Shown here: piece by piece, positions 14,947-17,348 of the stretch
Layout: every line of letters starts with the position of its first letter
Numbering within the stretch: the stretch's first letter is position 1
Assembly (NCBI GenBank): GCA_009885415.1
Contig: VFKU01000215.1
Coordinates: 1-17,348, forward strand
Length of the DNA stretch: 17,348 bases
Direction: 5' to 3'
Source of the DNA: Rhodothermota bacterium
GTDB taxonomy: Bacteria; Hydrogenedentota; Hydrogenedentia; Hydrogenedentales; GCA-2746185
Notes under the pieces: model-generated
Database searches by the model: none
Told to the model about the DNA's origin: nothing
The model's input: the letters and a program-made list of their open reading frames with translations, nothing else
Translations under genes and position numbers: made by a program

Positions 14947-16284
14947 CTATTCGACTCTCCGCGCCATCGTGCCTTCCGGCGCCTTGTACCAGCCGGGATC
15001 GGCGTAGTCCCCGGATTTCTGCTCGGCGCGGACTTTTAGCATGGTGAACATGCCGCCCATTTCGACGGGGCCATAGGGACCGTTTCCCGTCATCATTGGG
15101 AGCGTGTTCTCCGGCCCTCGCATGTGGCCCATGGCGAGGTGTTCGCCGTGCTCGGCCATACCCGTCTCGCCCATCGCCATGAAACCCGGCACGAGCTTGC
15201 GGATGCGCGCCTCGACTTCCTTCTGGTTGACGCCGAGCATGTTCGGCACGCCGTGGCCCATCGGGCCCATTGTGTGGTGCGACTTGTGACAATGCATCGC
15301 CCAGTCGCCGGGATTGTCCGCGATGAACGCGATGTCGTGCGTGGCGCCGACGGGCACGTTGACGGTGGTCATCGGCCACTGAGCGGAGGCCGGGATCGGC
15401 CCGCCGTCGGTTGCGGTCTGTTTGAACGAGTAGCCATGCAAATGAATAGGATGCTCGTCCATACTCAGGTTGGCGATACGAATGCGGACGCGTTCGCCCA
15501 GCCGGGCCACCAGCGTTTCGATCGCCGGAAAGACCTTGCTGTTGAACGAGAAGATGTTGAAATCGAGCATGACCGACGGGTCCGAGCGGCGCGTGCCGGG
15601 GTGCACCGCCCACATGTGGGTGATGAAGGCGTAGTCGCGGTCGGGCGGCGGTGTGGTCGGCTCCTTGGGGTGGATGATGAACAGTCCCATCATGCCCGCC
15701 GCCAGTTGCACCATTTCGTCCGCGTGCGGGTGGTACATCTGCGTGCCGTGCTGCTTGAGTGTGAATTCGTAGATGTAGGTCTCTCCTGGCTTGATCTGCG
15801 GCTGGCTCAGCCCGCCGACGCCGTCCATGCCGCTCGGCAGGATGACGCCGTGCCAGTGGATGGTGGTGTGCTCGGGCAGCTTGTTCGTGACGTAGATGCG
15901 CACGCGGTCGCCTTCGACCGCTTCGATGGTCGGACCCGGCGACTGGCCGTTGTAGCCCCAGCACGGGCCCGTCATGCCGGGAGCCCACTCGTGCTCGATC
16001 TCCTCCGCGACGAGGCGAAAGACCTTCACGCCGCCTTCCATCTTCCACGGCAATGTCGAACCGTTGAGCGTTCGCACGGGGGTGTAGCCGAGACCTGTCG
16101 CGTCGCGCGGCGCCGATGCGACCGTCGCGGAATCGTGCTGATGAGCGGGCGCGTCCGCGCCGCTATTGTGGCCCGCGTGAGGATCCTTTGGCGTGTCCCC
16201 GGTGGCGTTGCGCGCGCCGAGGAGCGCCGCGGCGCCGGGCAGGACAAAGGCGGCGCCGGTGAGCAGGTTGCGTCGGGAAATCAT
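14947..16284 (-). CDS. Tat-exported multicopper oxidase (copper-resistance type)
   Basis: 445 residues from ATG 16284; a longer in-frame start at 16353 lies inside the upstream gene and is rejected. The N-terminus ISRRNLLTGAAFVLPG is a twin-arginine signal. Copper ligands are HWH (143-145), HPH (185-187), HPIHLH (278-283) and AMHCHKSHHTM (329-339, with the T1 Cys332, His337 and axial Met339). All four motifs of a complete oxidase are present. The C-terminal part (about 366-416) is Met/His-rich (MGETGMAEHGEH, MGHMRG), as in copper-handling oxidases. Residues 36-50 are also His-rich. It should oxidise Cu(I) or organic substrates with oxygen in the periplasm. It follows the TolC-family gene after one base, so the pair is translationally coupled. 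Length and motif spacing fit the CopA-like oxidase group. Confidence 0.93.
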   Translation of the reverse strand: MISRRNLLTGAAFVLPGAAALLGARNATGDTPKDPHAGHNSGADAPAHQHDSATVASAPRDATGLGYTPVRTLNGSTLPWKMEGGVKVFRLVAEEIEHEWAPGMTGPCWGYNGQSPGPTIEAVEGDRVRIYVTNKLPEHTTIHWHGVILPSGMDGVGGLSQPQIKPGETYIYEFTLKQHGTQMYHPHADEMVQLAAGMMGLFIIHPKEPTTPPPDRDYAFITHMWAVHPGTRRSDPSVMLDFNIFSFNSKVFPAIETLVARLGERVRIRIANLSMDEHPIHLHGYSFKQTATDGGPIPASAQWPMTTVNVPVGATHDIAFIADNPGDWAMHCHKSHHTMGPMGHGVPNMLGVNQKEVEARIRKLVPGFMAMGETGMAEHGEHLAMGHMRGPENTLPMMTGNGPYGPVEMGGMFTMLKVRAEQKSGDYADPGWYKAPEGTMARRVE

Positions 16285-16285
16285 G

Positions 16286-17348
16286 CTATTTCTCCTCGTG
16301 ATGGTGGTGTTCTTCGGGAGTTGCGGCGGTTTCGGGTGCAACAGGAGTCGCATCGATAGAGAGAGTTTCGCTGCCGGCGGGAATTGGCCCGGCGATGGCG
16401 CGTTCGAGGGCGGTCCGCGCGCGCCAGTAATCGAGTCGCGCGCGAACGGACCCGCGCTGGGCGTCGAGCTCCATACGCTTGGCGTTGAGCACGTCGTACA
16501 CGCCGAGCAACATGCCGTTGTAGTGAAGCTGAGTTTGTTCGAGCAGGTCGTGGTGCAGCGGAAGCAGCTCTGTGTCGTAGGCGGTTGCGCGGTCCGCGGC
16601 CGATTGCAACGCGGCCGCGGCGGTGCGCACTTCGGCGCGGGCCCGGTTTTGCGCAGCGTCTCGTTCCGCGTGCGCCATCGCTACGAGTGCGTTGAAGCGT
16701 GCGATGTTGCCGCGTTTGCGATCGAAGAGCGGCAATTCGAGATCGAGACTCGGACCGACGAACCAGTCGCCCCCGGATTCGTGATCAGCGCTGACGCCGA
16801 CATCGATGAGGCCCGTGAAGCGGAAGCGTTTGGCCAGGCGAAGTCCCTTTTCCATCGCTGCGATGCGGTGCTGCGCCGCGGCGAGGTCGAGGCGCTTGGC
16901 GAGCGCGCTGGCCTCGAGCGCCGCGGGGTCCACGGTGCCCCGGGGGGTCGCGGGCAGCACGGACATGAGCATCCACTCCGCGTCGCCGGGCCGAAGTCCG
17001 AGCAGACGGCGCAGCTCCTGCTCCTGGGCGGCCGCGTCGGCGTCGAGTTCGCGCGCTTCGAGGCGCGTCTGCACTTCGAGCGTTTCGTGCGAGAGCAGTT
17101 CGAGGCGGCTGAGATTGCCCGCGGCATATTGCCGCCGCGCGAGCTCCGCCGCGGCCGAGGCGGCCTCCTGCGAGGTAGCGACAATGTCGCGTTCCTGTTG
17201 CGCCGCGACTGCGTCGTACCACGCGGTCCGCACTTCGGCGATCAACGCGAGAAGGTGATCGGCGGCGCGCAGTTTGGCCGCTTCGAAATGTTGCGTCTCG
17301 ATTTTCTTACGCAAGGGGAGCATTAGCGCGTCGAGCAAGGGGAAGCCG
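16286..17348 (-). CDS. TolC-family outer-membrane efflux protein, N-terminus cut by window edge
   Basis: About 353 residues are visible. The frame stays open past the TTG at 17338 to the edge (reading GFP before LLDALMLPLRKK), so the start lies outside. The sequence is mostly long amphipathic helices with the duplicated outer-membrane-factor pattern: RTAWYDAVAAQQERDIVATS, ARRQYAAGNLSRLELLSHE, ELRRLLGL, then a second half with VGPSLDLELPLFDRKRGNIA, QLHYNGMLLGVYDVLNAKR and RARLDYWRARTALERAIAG. These are classic outer-membrane-factor strings of the trimeric TolC/CusC type, which form the exit duct of efflux pumps. The C-terminus ends in a His/Glu-rich tail, EEHHHHEEK, suggesting metal contact. 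With the oxidase directly downstream, copper or other heavy-metal efflux is the likely job. Pump and adaptor genes are not in the window. Confidence 0.93.
   Translation of the reverse strand, partial: GFPLLDALMLPLRKKIETQHFEAAKLRAADHLLALIAEVRTAWYDAVAAQQERDIVATSQEAASAAAELARRQYAAGNLSRLELLSHETLEVQTRLEARELDADAAAQEQELRRLLGLRPGDAEWMLMSVLPATPRGTVDPAALEASALAKRLDLAAAQHRIAAMEKGLRLAKRFRFTGLIDVGVSADHESGGDWFVGPSLDLELPLFDRKRGNIARFNALVAMAHAERDAAQNRARAEVRTAAAALQSAADRATAYDTELLPLHHDLLEQTQLHYNGMLLGVYDVLNAKRMELDAQRGSVRARLDYWRARTALERAIAGPIPAGSETLSIDATPVAPETAATPEEHHHHEEK
16292..16297 (-). promoter_or_regulatory. Ribosome binding site of the multicopper oxidase inside the upstream gene
   Basis: GAGGAG with a 7-base spacer precedes ATG 16284. 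It is formed by the Glu-Glu codons at the end of the TolC-family gene, which stops at 16286-16288. This fixes the oxidase start and implies coupled translation. Confidence 0.8.

Noticed and set aside
15124..16359. 411-residue plus-strand frame opposite the multicopper oxidase
   Set aside because: It is antisense to a complete oxidase with all copper motifs; His/Val/Arg-rich shadow composition.
1..17348. CRISPR array, tRNA or rRNA genes
   Set aside because: No regularly spaced identical short repeats, no tRNA-like T-loop or CCA ends, and no rRNA-like sequence were found on reading.

Overview
The window is a GC-rich bacterial chromosome segment. It carries ten intact or edge-truncated protein genes, one cold-shock gene and one dead transposase. 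The best taxonomic hint is the fragment at the left edge. It reads as the SGNH-like N-terminal domain that precedes haem-binding modules in large secreted proteins of Planctomycetota, Verrucomicrobiota and relatives. The transposase remnant and the surface-protein repertoire fit such a Gram-negative, PVC-like or Hydrogenedentota-like organism, but the phylum is inferred, not proven.

Layout. Positions 1-314 (minus) hold the truncated secreted SGNH-domain protein. Positions 686-1492 (minus) hold an integrase-core transposase pseudogene with two opposite frameshifts. Positions 1561-9740 (plus) hold five tightly packed genes that look like one operon: a six-repeat Cna-B/carboxypeptidase-regulatory-like surface protein with a C-terminal membrane tail; a membrane protein with a periplasmic transglutaminase-like domain and about seven helices; an alpha-L-glutamate-ligase-like ATP-grasp enzyme; a lipoprotein with about 17 TPR units; and a secreted Asp-box beta-propeller protein with an unrecognised helical C-terminal domain. 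Positions 9741-10332 hold no convincing gene but contain a G-rich tract and several hairpins. A cold-shock protein (10385-10588, minus) follows, with a textbook terminator and a TTG start. A YgiQ-type radical SAM protein occupies 10970-12997 (minus). Divergent from it are a crotonase-fold protein (13256-14044) and an overlapping lipoprotein gene (14041-14916), both plus strand. The right end is a minus-strand copper-type pair: a TolC-family outer-membrane protein (cut by the window edge) followed after one base by a Tat-exported multicopper oxidase.

How they work together. The ATP-grasp/transglutaminase-7TM pair is a known conserved couple, predicted in comparative genomics to act in an amidoligase or peptide-modification pathway. 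Here it sits inside a set of exported scaffold-type proteins and without a retropepsin-like protease gene in view. The simplest reading is an envelope pathway: a cytoplasmic ligase makes or primes a product, the polytopic protein handles it at the inner membrane, and the TPR lipoprotein, propeller and repeat protein act outside. That role is inference. The TolC/oxidase pair most likely handles periplasmic copper.
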